Assembly: GCF_022201045.2 (NCBI RefSeq)
Contig: NC_068563.1
Location: forward strand, 30,415,001-30,479,000
From: Citrus sinensis
Taxonomy: Eukaryota; Streptophyta; Magnoliopsida; Sapindales; Rutaceae
Length of the DNA stretch: 64,000 nucleotides
Reading direction: 5' to 3'
In this document: piece by piece, positions 24,212 through 38,337 of the stretch
Numbering within the stretch: the stretch's first letter is position 1
How the letters are laid out: each line of letters starts with the position of its first letter
The notes under the pieces: generated by a model
Told to the model about the DNA's origin: nothing
Database searches by the model: none
What the model saw: the letters and a program-made list of their open reading frames with translations, nothing else
Made by a program: the position numbers and the translations under genes

Positions 24212-26054
24212 ATAAAACTTCTTTCGCATGATCTTTTTGTGGTTGCCTGCGTTGCGTCTCTTTTGGGCAACATACCAAGCAACAATCACTAAAACTTTTT
24301 CTATTTCATCTTTCTTGGAATCTTGAAATTCTACCTCATCTTTAACTTTGTGCGACATGCCAACAATTTTTTTTTTTCTTCTTCTCTCTAGCCTATTAGA
24401 TGTTGTCCACTCATTTTTTTTTCTGAAAAGAAAAGGGAAAAAAAAAAGAAAAAACCTTATCTTCTAATCAGCCCTTGCTTTACAGTTTGATTAGGAAAGT
24501 TAAGAAGATATAAGACACGATTTGGATATAAAAATTAAGCTGATTAACTAATTACTTCAAAATGAATTAAAAACAAAGCTTTCAATTTTCATTAAAGAGT
24601 GAGAACTGGCATATCTCGCTATCAAATTCCAATTTCTTATGAATTAGCAAACCGTGTTGAATGTAAGTAATGTGAAAGAAAAAGAAAATCAAATGACTTT
24701 TGCTATAAATTATTATACATTAGTAGGTATTTGCCATGTACTTTCCAAAAGTCTCGATCACAGACATATAAAAGCACAACTTTAAAAGCAAGCTTGCCTC
24801 GTGACCCGTGTTTCACTAAGTTGAAAGCAAGCTTGTCTCGTGTTTCACAAACAGAAAGTTTCATAATTTTAATTTATTAAAATGCGAAACCATCGCCTAA
24901 TAACTTTCTACCGTCGCCGGTCAGTCAAAGTCCACCCAGATTGAATGTCCATCGAGCTTTGTTTAGTTTATTTATTGCAGCATGGAGTTTCTTCGATGTT
25001 ACTTCAAAAGATTGAATGTCCGTCGAGCTTGTTTTAGTTTATTTATATTTGCTGCATGGAATTTTCTCTGATCTTACTTCAAAAGCAATTAAACCCCCAC
25101 CTTTGGAAATTTAATAACTAAAAGCTATGTTATTCCCCCAATTATTCCTTCCTTTTCGTGTTTTCTGTCAAGACTCAAGACTCGATGGCAGTCAAGTCTC
25201 CCTCAAACAAACAGAGTTAGGTGAATGCATATTTAGTTGTTTTTTTAATGAAGCAACATTGGTTCTTTTCTTGATTTAATTAATTGTTTTAACTTGTAAG
25301 TTATCTAAACAAACCTGGTGACATTAATTGTTAAGCACTCGTGCATGCATGGTGAAACTAATAAGCAATATGTGTAAATCTAGCTACAAAAATTCGTATA
25401 TATATAATTATTTGACACGAAACATTGGCAACAAATTAAATTAAATATTCAATTGGTATGTTCTAATTGAATTGTAATTAAGTACATGTGAGATGTGTTC
25501 GATTCATTCATAACAAGTTTTAAGTGAAAAATAAACCTTAATTACGTTTATTATATTCTCACCGCTACCCCATTAAAGGGGAATGAAAAATTACATAAAA
25601 CAAGTTTTGTTATAATAACAATAATAATATTATTTTTTTCCTCAAAAGACAAACTATTTCTTCTACACAACTTATACCATATATTATACGGCCTTTTTTT
25701 TCCTTTTTTAATTTAATATATCATGTTAAAAAAATATTCGATCAAAGTTTAAATTGATAGGTAATAATTTAGTAATAGTATTTAAGGTAAGTTTTAACAA
25801 TCCCTCGTGTTTATGAAATGTGGACTGAGTCTTTAAGACAAGTGCTTGAAAGTGAACTAAGAAAGTTCATTAAAAAAAATAATTAAAAGAGTTTGCATAA
25901 GAAAAACCGAATTGGAGACTAAAACTAATAGACAAGGAATCAAGAATACTATTTAAAACAAGTGTTAATAAATTATATAATATAATCAGGCGGTCAAAAT
26001 TTTCCCAAGTGATTAGGTTTAGTTCAAAGGTGTTGAATCAATAGATTCGATTAA
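24212..26054. other. Intergenic part of duplication unit 1
   Basis: AT-rich sequence that aligns with 38982-40735 of unit 2 with point changes and small indels. No conserved ORF, RNA gene or element ends recognised apart from those listed separately. Confidence 0.6.
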
Positions 26055-26474
26055 GTGTCTGTTTGTTATAGCTTATTTAATGACTATAGATGCTTATTTA
26101 ATCCATAAACTCTTATAATAATTTTTATTGTTATTTGATTGTTTTTCTAAAAGAGTTTTTGAAGTTTAAATAAGTTATTTTGTCTCTATCAGCAAAACAT
26201 CAAATTTTAGGCTTTTGAGAATAGAGGTTGAAATTTTTTTTAAAAATGTTAAAACATCTAAAATATTCACTTCTTATTTAACAATCTTGTTTTATTATTT
26301 CATTACATAACTTTAAAAAACTTGATTAAAAAAATAATTTCATAAATTTTTAATAAAAGATCTTATTAACAACCAAACAATTAAATTTTTTTTTTGGTAA
26401 AAGCTTTATTTGTAAAATCTTTACTAACAAAAGCTCTATTTAAATAAACTCTATTTAAAAAGCTGTAATAAACC
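26055..26474. mobile_element. Tourist-like MITE (420 bp) with TAA target duplication
   Basis: Present in unit 1 and absent from unit 2, where GATTTGATTAATTCTAAG is continuous (about 40723-40740). The insert is flanked by TAA (26052-26054 and 26475-26477). Its ends are imperfect inverted repeats: GTTTGTTATAGCTTATTTAA near the left, against GTTTATTACAGCTTTTTAAA read from the right. A 3-bp TAA/TTA target duplication is typical of PIF/Harbinger MITEs. No transposase. Confidence 0.7.
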
Positions 26475-26477
26475 TAA

Positions 26478-27100
26478 TTCTAAGAAGAATAAATAAATAA
26501 AACAACAAAGAAATAAAGAAAACAGGGGAAATTGAAAAAGGACGGTACGTACTTGCCTAGAAGGCCGGTTGAACATTCAATTCAGGCTATATGCTTATGC
26601 TAATCCAGACATTGAATTTACCCACCCCCATGCCGTACGGCTTAATTAGTAATTTTTTTCACGTAAATTAATCTCGATGGTGTGAGGAAGGATTTTATTT
26701 TTTAAAAAAAAAGAACATAACAAGTAATCACAAAAAAAAAGTAATGAAGCTCATCCCTCTTAAAAATGAAAACAAACAAATTAAAATACAAACCAAACAA
26801 AAACTACTTATTTTATTAATTAAAAGAATAGTTAAAACATATAAAAATGGTACATGATCTTCATTTAATTTCAAAAACTTAGCTCTCATTATCATTGGAT
26901 ATGTAGCTAGCTTGTTTTATAAATTAAAAAAAAAAAAAACATTGATGCCTGCAAAGACAAACAGCATTAAAAAATACAGTACAATAATTTTAGAATTTTC
27001 ATTTCTGTGACATTTCTCTCAAATCTTTCTCGGCTGGGAAACGAGAAAAATTAACTGTTAAGAGAGTGCCATAGACTGGCGATTGAAGAATTTGTATGAA
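26478..27100. other. Intergenic part of duplication unit 1, between the MITE and the solo LTR
   Basis: Aligns with about 40735-41300 of unit 2, then jumps to sequence matching about 41985-42030. The segment that holds kinase exons 15 and 16 in unit 2 is therefore deleted here. No intact gene. Confidence 0.65.
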
Positions 27101-27105
27101 CATAC

Positions 27106-28652
27106 TGTTGGGGAAAAATTAGGTTTTTAAAATTTTATAAAACCTTTTAAGGACCGCTCTCATATAATATATAGGAATACGTAATCTAGAAATCGTACCT
27201 TGAAAATCCGAGTTGGCTTTTTCCGCTGAAGTGTTTTAGGCTCCTAGATCACGATCCGCCACCACCACTCCTGTTAGATCACGATCCGTCACCACCACGC
27301 TTGTTAGATCACGAACAGTCTCCAATGATCTTCCAGGTTATGACTCAGGTTCGATCTGCACTTGACGTGTGGGCGCCTTTATCACTACCAAAGCAACTAG
27401 CACGAGAAAATTTTTCTCTCAACAATCGAGAGAAAAATCTTTTTCTCTGATCTGTATAAAGTGGCTTCTCTATTTTTTTTAAGGGAAAAATAAGCCTTTT
27501 ATATCACCCTTTAGTGAAAACCCTAGGCTCCAAATAATGCTCTAAATAAAACTCACGTTATTTTCTTTTTCAATAGGGGACCCACCTTGTAAAATAACAT
27601 AAGGCCCCTTATACAAAAGCTAATTAAATGGAGTCTCTCACTAAATGATATATTTAGGCTTTTGACCCAAATAGCTAGTTATCTTACTTATTAGTCCAGT
27701 AGTGGTGCAGTCAATTAAATGAGCTAACCCGGGGATCATTTGAGAACATACAATAGTTGCTACAATAATTAGGCATGTAATTAAACTAGCCCAATTATTT
27801 AATTCCAAATCTACTCCACTAAAAGATTGGAACTGACTTCCATAATTGTATGATCGAATAATAATTCGTCCCAATCCACATTGATTTCTTTACTGCACAA
27901 TCCTTTGTACCACATCGTTAATTAAATTGATATCTCAACTGTCCAATCAATTTAATAACATCTTATTCCTTGATCCTTACTGGTTTTCTCTAATGATCAT
28001 TTTCAACATACTAAATATATTGACACACTCTGGCCAGAGAATTCTATGATCAAGTGCCGAAAACCCATCAAGAGATGTGTTGTACAAATTCTATATTGTT
28101 AATCCATAACTCCAATACTCATAATTGCTCCCGCCAAGATACCGGGTAATCTTGACCACAAGGCTGTGTCGTGCCCATTGGTAACTCAAATGGAATAACA
28201 ATTACAATCATGAAATCATAATTAACTCAAGATTAAGATTCCAGTAAAATCAACGCTTATGAGATTTAATAAGTCTGACAGTTATTACAAAGTTAATTAA
28301 ATCTCATATGTGATCCTGTTCAATGTAGTCGTACTACATCAATAAATTCATACATGATTAAGACAAATCATTCAATGAATTTATTACAGTCTATACCTAA
28401 ATAAAGTGCCCAACTTTATTTATCAACTGTGAACTAAATTTATTTAATCATAAGATAACTTGTATTTATGTGTTCTGTGAATCCACATGGTGATCACATA
28501 AATACATATAATATGATTAAATGGACTTTAATACAAATATAAATGCAATTAAGATATTTGAATAAAATACCTCATTTATTTTATTAATCAGAAAAATTAT
28601 TTATTACAATTAAATAAACACATATGCTTTTAAAGAGCATATTATCCCAACA
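27106..28652 (-). mobile_element. Solo LTR (1,547 bp), minus orientation, inserted in a kinase pseudogene
   Basis: Ends are TGTTGGGG...TATCCCAACA on the + strand, the TG...CA termini of an LTR. The flanks CATAC (27101-27105) and CATGC (28653-28657) are a 5-bp target duplication with one mutation. Unit 2 has the empty site GAACATGCACCTG (about 42027-42039). Read on the minus strand, a TATA box (TATAAAAGG, 27495-27503) lies about three quarters along and the end is CCCCAACA, so U3-R-U5 run right to left. No internal gag/pol is present, so it is a solo LTR left by unequal recombination. Copia- versus gypsy-type is not decided. Confidence 0.88.
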
Positions 28653-30056
<1,404 letters not shown>

Positions 30057-30073
30057 ATTCTGATTCTTGTGTT
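30057..30073. other. 17-bp templated filler at the tandem-duplication junction
   Basis: The sequence ATTCTGATTCTTGTGTT here is an exact copy of 30020-30036, just upstream. It sits between the broken end of unit 1 (kinase exon 12) and the first base of unit 2 (30074), and belongs to neither. Short templated insertions like this mark end-joining or template switching. Confidence 0.8.
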
Positions 30074-31288
30074 TCAAGGGTAAAGTTATAAATAAAAAAT
30101 TTAAGCAATATAATGACCAACACCAAATTGAAGGCATGCGCAATCTAACAGAAACTATGGTAGCATTCTTACATTTTAGATTATAGTGGGAATTTTGAGA
30201 AGTGGAAATTTTGAGATTCAAAGTGTAGTGGGCGAGTAGGAGTAAATTATTTACTTATACTAGAATGAGAGTATCAAATCGGAATCATAATCTAATTTAT
30301 GGATTTACTTTATCTTGGATTGGCAGTAAATGATTTCAAATTATAATTGTACTCTTATTTAAAGGATTTTAGTTTTTAATTACACAATTAATAAAAAATA
30401 TATTTAAAAAACAAAATATGTATTTTATTATACTTGTAAATTAATAATAATTAATAATATTTTTAATTATGTAAATCACAATTTTTTTGTAATTTTAATT
30501 TTAATTATGTAAATTAAAAATTATTGATAAGAGAAATACAAATGAAACATTATCATTAATAATATAGTACAAAATTAATATTTCCATAGAACAAACTATT
30601 TATTATTATTAATTATTAATATTAAATAAATATAGTACTGTTATTTTTAAATAAATATAATAATATTATATTTTCAAATAAAAATAGTAAATAGTAATAT
30701 CATTGATCATTATGAATATAATAGTATTATATTAAAATAAGTTTAATATTATTATTTTATTTTATATAATAATATTATTTAAATAAATATGATATTTTTA
30801 TTTTATTTTATTAAATATAATTAAGGGTAAAAGATGAAGAGGTGGGAGTGGATTCTCATTCTCACTTCCCCCTATAGGAGTAGGACTCCCACCCTTCCCT
30901 TAAAATATGTAAATAAACACTATAGTTGAAGGAATTCACACCCTTCACTTCTACTTCAGTATGTAAACATAGCATATATATCCAAAACAAAATGTAAATA
31001 AAAAATTTGATAATTTCCTAGAAAGGCAAGAACTATTTCTTTTTCATTTTCTTCAGTAACATAATCTTGTGTAAACACAACATTGTTGTGCATTCCAAAG
31101 AAGAGGGAAAAAAATTAAAAGATAAATAATAAATCAATATTCTTCTCTTTTTACCCTAGAAATGATTTTATGTAACTATTTAGGTCTAGAATGATCACTT
31201 CCAAAATATACGAGGGTTATTTGATGATTGTTCTATAAATATTGGCACAAAATAAAATTTAACCCTTAATATCATCTTATAACTATTA

Positions 31289-32439
31289 TGGTGTGTTTAC
31301 TTCTTGAATTGGGGAATCAGAATCCAGAATCGGAATGATTGATGACGTTTACTTCACAAATATGGAGCAAGAATTAGAATCAAAATGGTGGGGTCCACCA
31401 CTATTTGGGAATGGGGAATGAGAGATTGATTCTCATGGAGGAGGTGGGAATGAGTCACACATTACAGGATTTGATCATTTTGTCCTCCCCAAAATTAAAA
31501 ATGCTCACTTTGTCCTCTTTTATAATTAATTAATATACTATTATAATTAATTAATTAATATATTATGATTAATTAATATATAAATATATTATTAACTATA
31601 ATTATTAAAAATTATAGTTCTTGAATAAATAATCACAATAACTATATTATAATTATAGTTAATTAATTAATTATTACTATTAATTAATATATTAACATAT
31701 TATTAATAATTATTATTATTTTTGAATAAATAATCACAATAATTAATTTATTATTATTGTTGTTTTAATTAATTAATATATTATTATAATAATTATTAAT
31801 ATAATTAATTTATATATTATTATTAATGAATTAATATAATTATTACTATTAATTAATATATTAATATATTATTAACAATAATATATTAATAATTATTTTT
31901 CCTGAATAAATAATCACAATAATTAATATATTATTATAATTAATTCATATATTATAATTAATATAATTAATATTATTGATTAAATAAATTATATAATTAT
32001 TACTACTAATTAATATATTGATTTATTATTAACAATAATTATTAATAATCATAATTTTTGAATAAATAATCACAATAATTAATATATTATTTTAATTAAG
32101 TAATTAATATTAATATTAATATTATTAGTTAATATATTTTTATAATAATTGTTAATATAGTTATTATAATTAATTAATTAAAATTTTTACAATTAATTAA
32201 TATATTAGTTAATAATTATTATGACAATAATCATTAAGTACTTTTTAGTAATTTGTTACAATCTAACTCATTCCGATTCCGATTCCAAGACAAAGTAAAC
32301 ACATTAATGACAATCCAACTCATTCCTATTTCGATTCCTGAAGTTCAAGTAAACAGTTTATTTTGATTCCCATTCCCTATTCTCATTCCAACACATTCTC
32401 ATTCCTGTCCATTCTTATTCCAGTTTAGTAAACGCAACA
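31289..32439. mobile_element. Harbinger-like MITE (1,151 bp) with TTA target duplication
   Basis: Absent from unit 1, where AACTATTAGTGTGAG is continuous (16411-16425). TTA flanks both sides (31286-31288 and 32440-32442). Termini TGGTGTGTTTAC and GTAAACGCAACA are inverted repeats, and subterminal GGGAATGAGA-type motifs are also inverted at the two ends. The interior (about 31500-32230) is an AT-rich array in which GAATAAATAATCACAATAA recurs about four times. No transposase, so it is non-autonomous. Confidence 0.82.
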
Positions 32440-32712
32440 TTAGTGTGAGCGAATTTGGGTTCGGATCAATATGATCAAATTTTGAATTAATCAAGTTAGG
32501 AAAAAAGTTACTTGGACTTTTAATTCAATCCAAATGTAATCTAGAACGAATAAAAAATTCTGTTCGAGTTCAATCGAATTGAGTTCAAATTATAAACGAA
32601 TTGAATTAATTTTTTTATAAAATCCGAAATTAGAATGGATTTGGATCATGTTCGGATTAGGGATAATTTTAAACTTTTTTTTTTTGTAATTTTGATTTTT
32701 TTTCCTGCAAAT

Positions 32713-32945
32713 TATTTTTGTAGATAGCATTCCGAGAAACGGCATTTTTTTCTGGGTATTACCTTAATTCCGCATTGATTAAAATACCTCACCAATCATT
32801 CCCCACAGACAACCTTTCCATAACGCCCATTTGATTCAGTATTGGAGTGAATCCACTGCCCGATATGGACGGCTCCCAAACGAGCACAGGTAGGCAACAC
32901 CTTAACAATAGTCGCCTCATCTCATTCTCACGTCTTAAGACGGGG
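32713..32945 (-). pseudogene. PPR-protein gene remnant, copy 2
   Basis: Counterpart of 16694-17005, aligned through the ACGGCATTTTTTTCTGGGTA region. It is shorter: the part encoding the recognisable PPR motif in copy 1 is lost after about 32930. Only identifiable through copy 1. Confidence 0.5.
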
Positions 32946-33045
32946 AAAATAAAAAACAATCAGAAATCAGGGAAGTCCATGAAAACCAGCACTTAGCTTC
33001 CGTACCGACCACTTCTTTCATATGCACTCGATAACTTGTGGTAAT

Positions 33046-34109
33046 GGGGAACATTTTTTTAGCTGGGTATTGATTCATATACAATTTTCATGTTGATGAG
33101 TGAATATTTGTCAATTAATTATTGTTCTCAACCATTAAAATTAAACCTATATCCATATGCTAAACATCCAAGTCACATAGTATGCACGGGGCACTGCTGG
33201 CATAGATTTTATTATTTTAAGGGAAGAAAAAGTTTGGGGAGAGATTAATTTGGTTTATATTTAAACTTACCTAATATTTACTCAGAAAATCCCCCAGAAA
33301 AAAATGAAGAATTAAGATATGAATTAATAATATACCTTGTTATTCCCACTCAAAGATACATATTCATCAACATTGTTTAATTAACGGCCATTGCAGGGAA
33401 AAAAGTATACAAATTAGTAATAAATGAAAAAAAAAATTGGCTTGATCGAGCTGGTTATGATATTATGTTTGATGATATTTGAGTTAAACATCAATAATGT
33501 TGGAAATGGAAGGTAATGAGAGCCTCCTAGGGATGACAATGGGGTGGGGTGGGGTGGGGTGGGGAGGCCTACCCCAGTCCCCACCCCATTAAAAATTTCG
33601 TTTTTATTCCTCAATAAATTTGGTAGGGTGTGGATGAGAAATCTTCACGTGCGGAATGAAGAAATCATTTCCACATCATTCACAATTTATTTATTCTATA
33701 ATAGATATAGATTATTAATTTCAATAAATTAAAAATTAAAGACTTAAAAAAATCATTACCATTAAAGTATTTAAATTATTTAAAAATCTTCAAATGTTTG
33801 AAATAATATCTTGAAATGATATCAAAATTGAAAAATGTTAGAAGAGAGTAGTACCTTAAGAGAAAAAAGAAAACATAACAATATTTTAGGGTTGAATAAA
33901 AATTATATTGTAGGGATTTATTTTAATTATAACCCATTTATATCAAGTAAAAATAAAAAGAAATTTTATTAACTAACATTGTAATTAATAAAATAAAAAC
34001 TACTAAATAAAAATTAGAAAAAATATTTATATGTAATGGAGTGGGGAATACAAAACCAAACCCTATCCCATTAAGAATTTAGAGATTATTTTTCCCTCAT
34101 TTCAAAAAA
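33046..34109. other. Intergenic: unit 2, OSC copy B 3' side
   Basis: Aligns with about 17101-17931, with an extra block (about 33525-33890) that begins GGGATGACAATGGGGTGGGG, a phrase common at the edges of plant repeats. No gene seen. Confidence 0.6.
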
Positions 34110-35197
34110 TTATTCAAAATTCACCTCATTTGAGGTGGAGTCCCATGGGGCCCTAAACCCATGGAGGATTTTGCGATCCTTTAGCTTTCTGCAGTATTCA
34201 GCAAGAGCCCACAAAGGATATATATTCCTATAAGCTGCGTAGTGTAACATGCAGTTCCTCATAAAGACTCCAGTAATTTCCTGTAATTAAATCAACATCA
34301 TTAATTAATTAACTTCTAGAAGTAATATTACAGCTTAATTAATTCGTGTTAAGAGAGAGATTAATATTAATAATATAAATAACAGTACCTCTTGGGGGAA
34401 ATCACCATCTTCGAGTTGCGAATTGATTAGCAACTTAGCTGCTCGGTGAAGAGGGGTTGGATCTCTTTCCGCCTAAGTAATTGGTAAAAATTAATTAAGT
34501 TAATTAATTAATAGGATCTAATTAGAAATTATGAAAACAAAAAGCAAAAACTAAGTTAACACTGACCTGTCCAGCATGTAGTAGACCCATCACAGCCCAA
34601 GCGGTCTGCACCAAATTGGATCGGTTCCCCTCAAGTGGTATATATTTCTATAAGATCACATAGGATGGGTGAAAATAGATGAATAGTTTAATTGTATACA
34701 CACACCCACACTAATTCATATGTGAAGATGGAATTGATAATAAAAACGAATAAATGGTACCTTCTGAGGGCAGGAACGAAAGCTCTCACCCCAGCCACCA
34801 TTTTGTGTTTGTGAATTGAGAAGAAAATGAACAGCTTTGCGAACTGTAGGAGAATTGGTGTAAGTTTTGCCAGCGGCAGCAAGGCCACCAAGTGCAAACC
34901 ATGTACCGTAAGTGAAGCAAACTCCCCAACATCCGTACCAAGAGCCATCAGCCATTTGTGCGTCTTCCAAGTAACCAATGGCTTTCCCTATGAACTTGTC
35001 TATCTCTTTCTTCCTGTGTCCTGGATATAATTTGCTGAACATAGTTAAGGCTTGTATTGCTGATGATGTGCACTCCACGTACTCATGTTCTATCACTATG
35101 TCCGCAAAAAACTCTGTCGGATTCAGCAGCTGATATATACATATATACCAACATTCAAATTATTAATTAAACAACAACTCTACTACTGATCATTGAC

Positions 35198-35232
<35 letters not shown>

Positions 35233-35675
35233 GTTTTCCAATCAGGGATCACTAACTTTATTAAAGTTAGAGATCAGCTAAAAGATAAAAATATTTAGAT
35301 TTTAATACACTATAAAACAAAATACAATGCATTAGAATCTGTGTTTATTTTGTCTTTTAGTTAATTCTCGATTTTATTAAAGTTATGGATCCCTAATTAG
35401 AAAACTAATATATATATATATATATATATTGGGAACTGCTCCGATCCGGGAGTTCTAATTCAGGACTCCCGGATTGGAACAGTGTTCGGATAAAGGCTGG
35501 TGGCCTTTTCTGCACATGGTGGGCCCCATCATGTGTAGGGGGCCATTGGATTAATATATACTCATTCGTTCCATTAATTCATTACTTCCAACCATTTGTG
35601 AGCTCCTACTGGCTCCCAGGCAGGTAAACCTCCAATTTTGCTCTGGAATCAATAAATCAGCAAATTAAGTATATC

Positions 35676-35715
<40 letters not shown>

Positions 35716-36579
35716 GAGTCACTGTTGTATATATCTACAAACATACACGCAAAATTATATACATAACATACCTGTAGTGAAAGTAATAAATTGACAGAAT
35801 CATATAACCGCTCAGGTTCCATTTTCTCGCCTACAATTTCTGTTGGCATCATTGACAAAAGCAGGCAGCACTGTACGTAAAATAATCAACATGAAAGATT
35901 TATGCATGGTGAGACAATTATTCGAATGCACAATGCGATAAATATAGAATAAATGAAATATATACCTTTAAGCCTTCGGCAGTGCAATCAGAAACTTGCC
36001 ATCCATGATCTTGATCTGAAAAAGTCCAAGATCCTTTTGAAATATGGCGGTACATTCTCTTAAAGTCGCCAGAAGGATTGTCCTTAACCTGTAAGAAATT
36101 TTTTAATTGATGAATTAATTAAATCACACACAAATAATGACACAAATTAAACACTTGATGATTAATATATATATATATATAATGTATAGAAATGTTTCAA
36201 TTCAAAATCCTAGAATTTGTTAAAGTCGGTAAAAATTATTGCGTCATATGATTTAATAATTTTTGTGAACTTTAACAAAGTCACGCGATCGGGATCCTAT
36301 CTACATGAATATGTACGATGAGTAATTAAAATTAATAAATAATAGTTGTTGTAGACTTGTGTTTTTCATATATATGTACGTGCCTGAGACGCATTGATGA
36401 ATTCGTGACCTCTCTTGAGTACGGGTCCAATTTCGTCAATGAGATTACTTGCAAGCAAAGCTTGAATTGCAAATCCAGTATCCCACATTTGGCTTCCAAA
36501 ACTCTGCAGTACAGTACATTAAGATTAACGTATATGTTTATAGTAGGTAGCCAGCTAGTAGTCATTCTTTCATTCATTA

Positions 36580-36619
<40 letters not shown>

Positions 36620-38209
36620 GTACCTGCATCTTCATTCCATCCTCAGCAACCCATAAGTAATCTGGAATCCTAGCAAGATGTTTCTTGAAAGAATCGCCAT
36701 TAGGATGTTCAACCCAACAGGCAAGCATGCAAAGCACCTTTTCCACACATCCAATAGTGATGTAGCGACTGTTGTGATCTTCGTAGTGAATGTGGTCCAT
36801 TGTTACTTGAAGAGCCTTTTCTCTGATGAATTTGTTGAAGGGCCAACGAGTAAGAAGAGGCTCCGTGAATACATAAAGAGTGTCCCAAATCAAGTCTTGT
36901 ATCCAAGGATGGGGATAGTAAGCGTCCTCCTTCGCACATAAATGACGGACTTTCCCCCAATTTACTTTGTGGTAAGGTTCTGCTTCCGGGTACAGCTCTT
37001 GTCTCAATTCCACAACCAGAGGCGTTATTGCTCCAACAAATCTCTTCCCGTACAGATATGACATTGGCATGTACACCATCCGGCAATAGCACCACATTTT
37101 TCCTGCGCAACAATTTTATTTTAATTTACTACTGTGCCTCTGTGTTTAGCTTAATTATTACGTTTCAACTGATGAATAATTTAAAATTTTAATTAATTGA
37201 TACCTGGGTGCATAGGAAGGAACGAAGGAAGTATCCAAAATTCAGGAGGCATTGGGTTGCATCCTGACCAATCAAAAACGCCAAGAATCTACAAAGAAAT
37301 TAATTAAGAAAGAAAGTAATTATAAGTTTTTTTTAAATTAACAAAAAAACACAATGCAATACACCGCACCGAAAGCCAAGTCTTTCCCCAGGAAGGAATA
37401 AGCGTGACACCACCGCGGTCTAGTATCCAATTTCGAGCTGTAGCACAGGCGATGTGATGAGGAGGTTGTCCAAGAATGCGCAAGCAAATGTAGTTAAGGG
37501 CGGTGCAGAACATGGTGCTGGCGCCCTCGATGTGCAATCCCCAGCCACCATCTTCATTCTGATGGTAGTGGATGTAACGCAGGATTTCCTTGCGATGCTC
37601 AGACTCAGCTGGGAAGACAGTGTTAAGATGGCCAGTTATGTACAAGCACATTACCAGGGGTGGCTGGAAAAATAAGGGACCTGCATTTTCAGCAGGCCAA
37701 TGTCCATCACTCGACTGCAAGGCCGAGAAGAAACGAACCCCTCTCCTCAATGCTGTAGTCGCAGCTGTTTCGTATGTGATTTCCTCCTCGTCACCATCCA
37801 CCTTTATCTTTACTTGTGGGATTGTCTGTTTGAATTTTTTCTCCTTCAGAAACTGTAATATTTAATATTAAATAACTATATTAGCTAATTAACTAATACT
37901 AAAGACTGTAGAGAGAGACCAATGAAAAGAAAAACTAGTACATATAGTGAAATTAATTAACGTACAAATTAAATTAAAGAGTAGAGTAGAGATGATCATG
38001 ACCTGCATTCGCCAGAGGAGATCAGCACTAGGCTTCAAGTGGTCACGATTATTGTAGAAATGAAGACGGGCAGCTTCCACTTGAGCTCTCTCCTCTTCAC
38101 TTCCTGCTTCTGGATCAAATTCCCATATTTGCCTTCCTGCGTAATTGTTTGTGCTGTATATGGACTCATCCTTCTCACCATTTCCTTCTCCTACCTTTAG
38201 CTTCCACAT
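34110..38209 (-). CDS. Oxidosqualene cyclase, copy B (tandem paralog), 785 aa
   Basis: Twelve exons in register with copy A: 38003-38209, 37370-37852, 37204-37288, 36624-37102, 36384-36503, 35966-36088, 35772-35870, 35586-35642, 34761-35129, 34567-34647, 34389-34472 and 34110-34280. The frame is open throughout, giving 785 residues. MWCYCR and DCTAE are identical to copy A, as is the whole of exon 9 at protein level. Differences include Leu132 to Gln, His180 to Ala in EGHSTMF, Gln424 to Met, and ITGVFNKNC to ITGVFMRNC near the end. A 1-base deletion close to the stop shifts the frame, so the last residues differ and the protein runs 14 residues longer. Intron 5 again has a GC donor. Function is expected to be cyclisation of 2,3-oxidosqualene, possibly with a changed product mix. 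Both copies look expressible. Confidence 0.94.
35228..35406. mobile_element. Hairpin-forming MITE-like element in intron 8 of OSC copy B
   Basis: Diverged equivalent of 18985-19165. The left arm starts TAGTTTTCCAATCAGGGATC, and the right arm reads back as TAGTTTTCTAATTAGGGATC. Flanked by longer (TA)n than in copy A. By eye about 14% different from its partner although neighbouring exons differ by about 1% or less. Confidence 0.5.
36578..36620. repeat. (TA)n-(CA)n compound microsatellite in OSC copy B intron 4
   Basis: TA repeats followed by about 12 CA units directly next to the exon 4 donor. Copy A has only the TA part (20228-20242). ORFs reading into it (VCVCVC) are artefacts. Confidence 0.85.
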
Positions 38210-38237
38210 CTTTCTTTCTTTCTTTCTTTCTTTCAAT

Positions 38238-38273
<36 letters not shown>

Positions 38274-38337
38274 GATCTATATTAATTGTGTGTGCGTGTA
38301 TAACTGTATATGTATTAATTGGTAAATCATAAGATAA

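Noticed and set aside
31500..32230. CRISPR-like or satellite array from regularly recurring GAATAAATAATCACAATAA
   Set aside because: Spacing is irregular, spacers are simple AT-rich sequence, and it lies within MITE termini; it is internal repeat growth of a transposon.
30074..34109. Possible additional OSC or P450 exons in unit 2 upstream of copy B's 3' end
   Set aside because: Searched by eye for heme-loop, QW and DCTAE motifs on both strands. Only AT-rich DNA, the MITE and the PPR remnant were found; the P450 was not duplicated.
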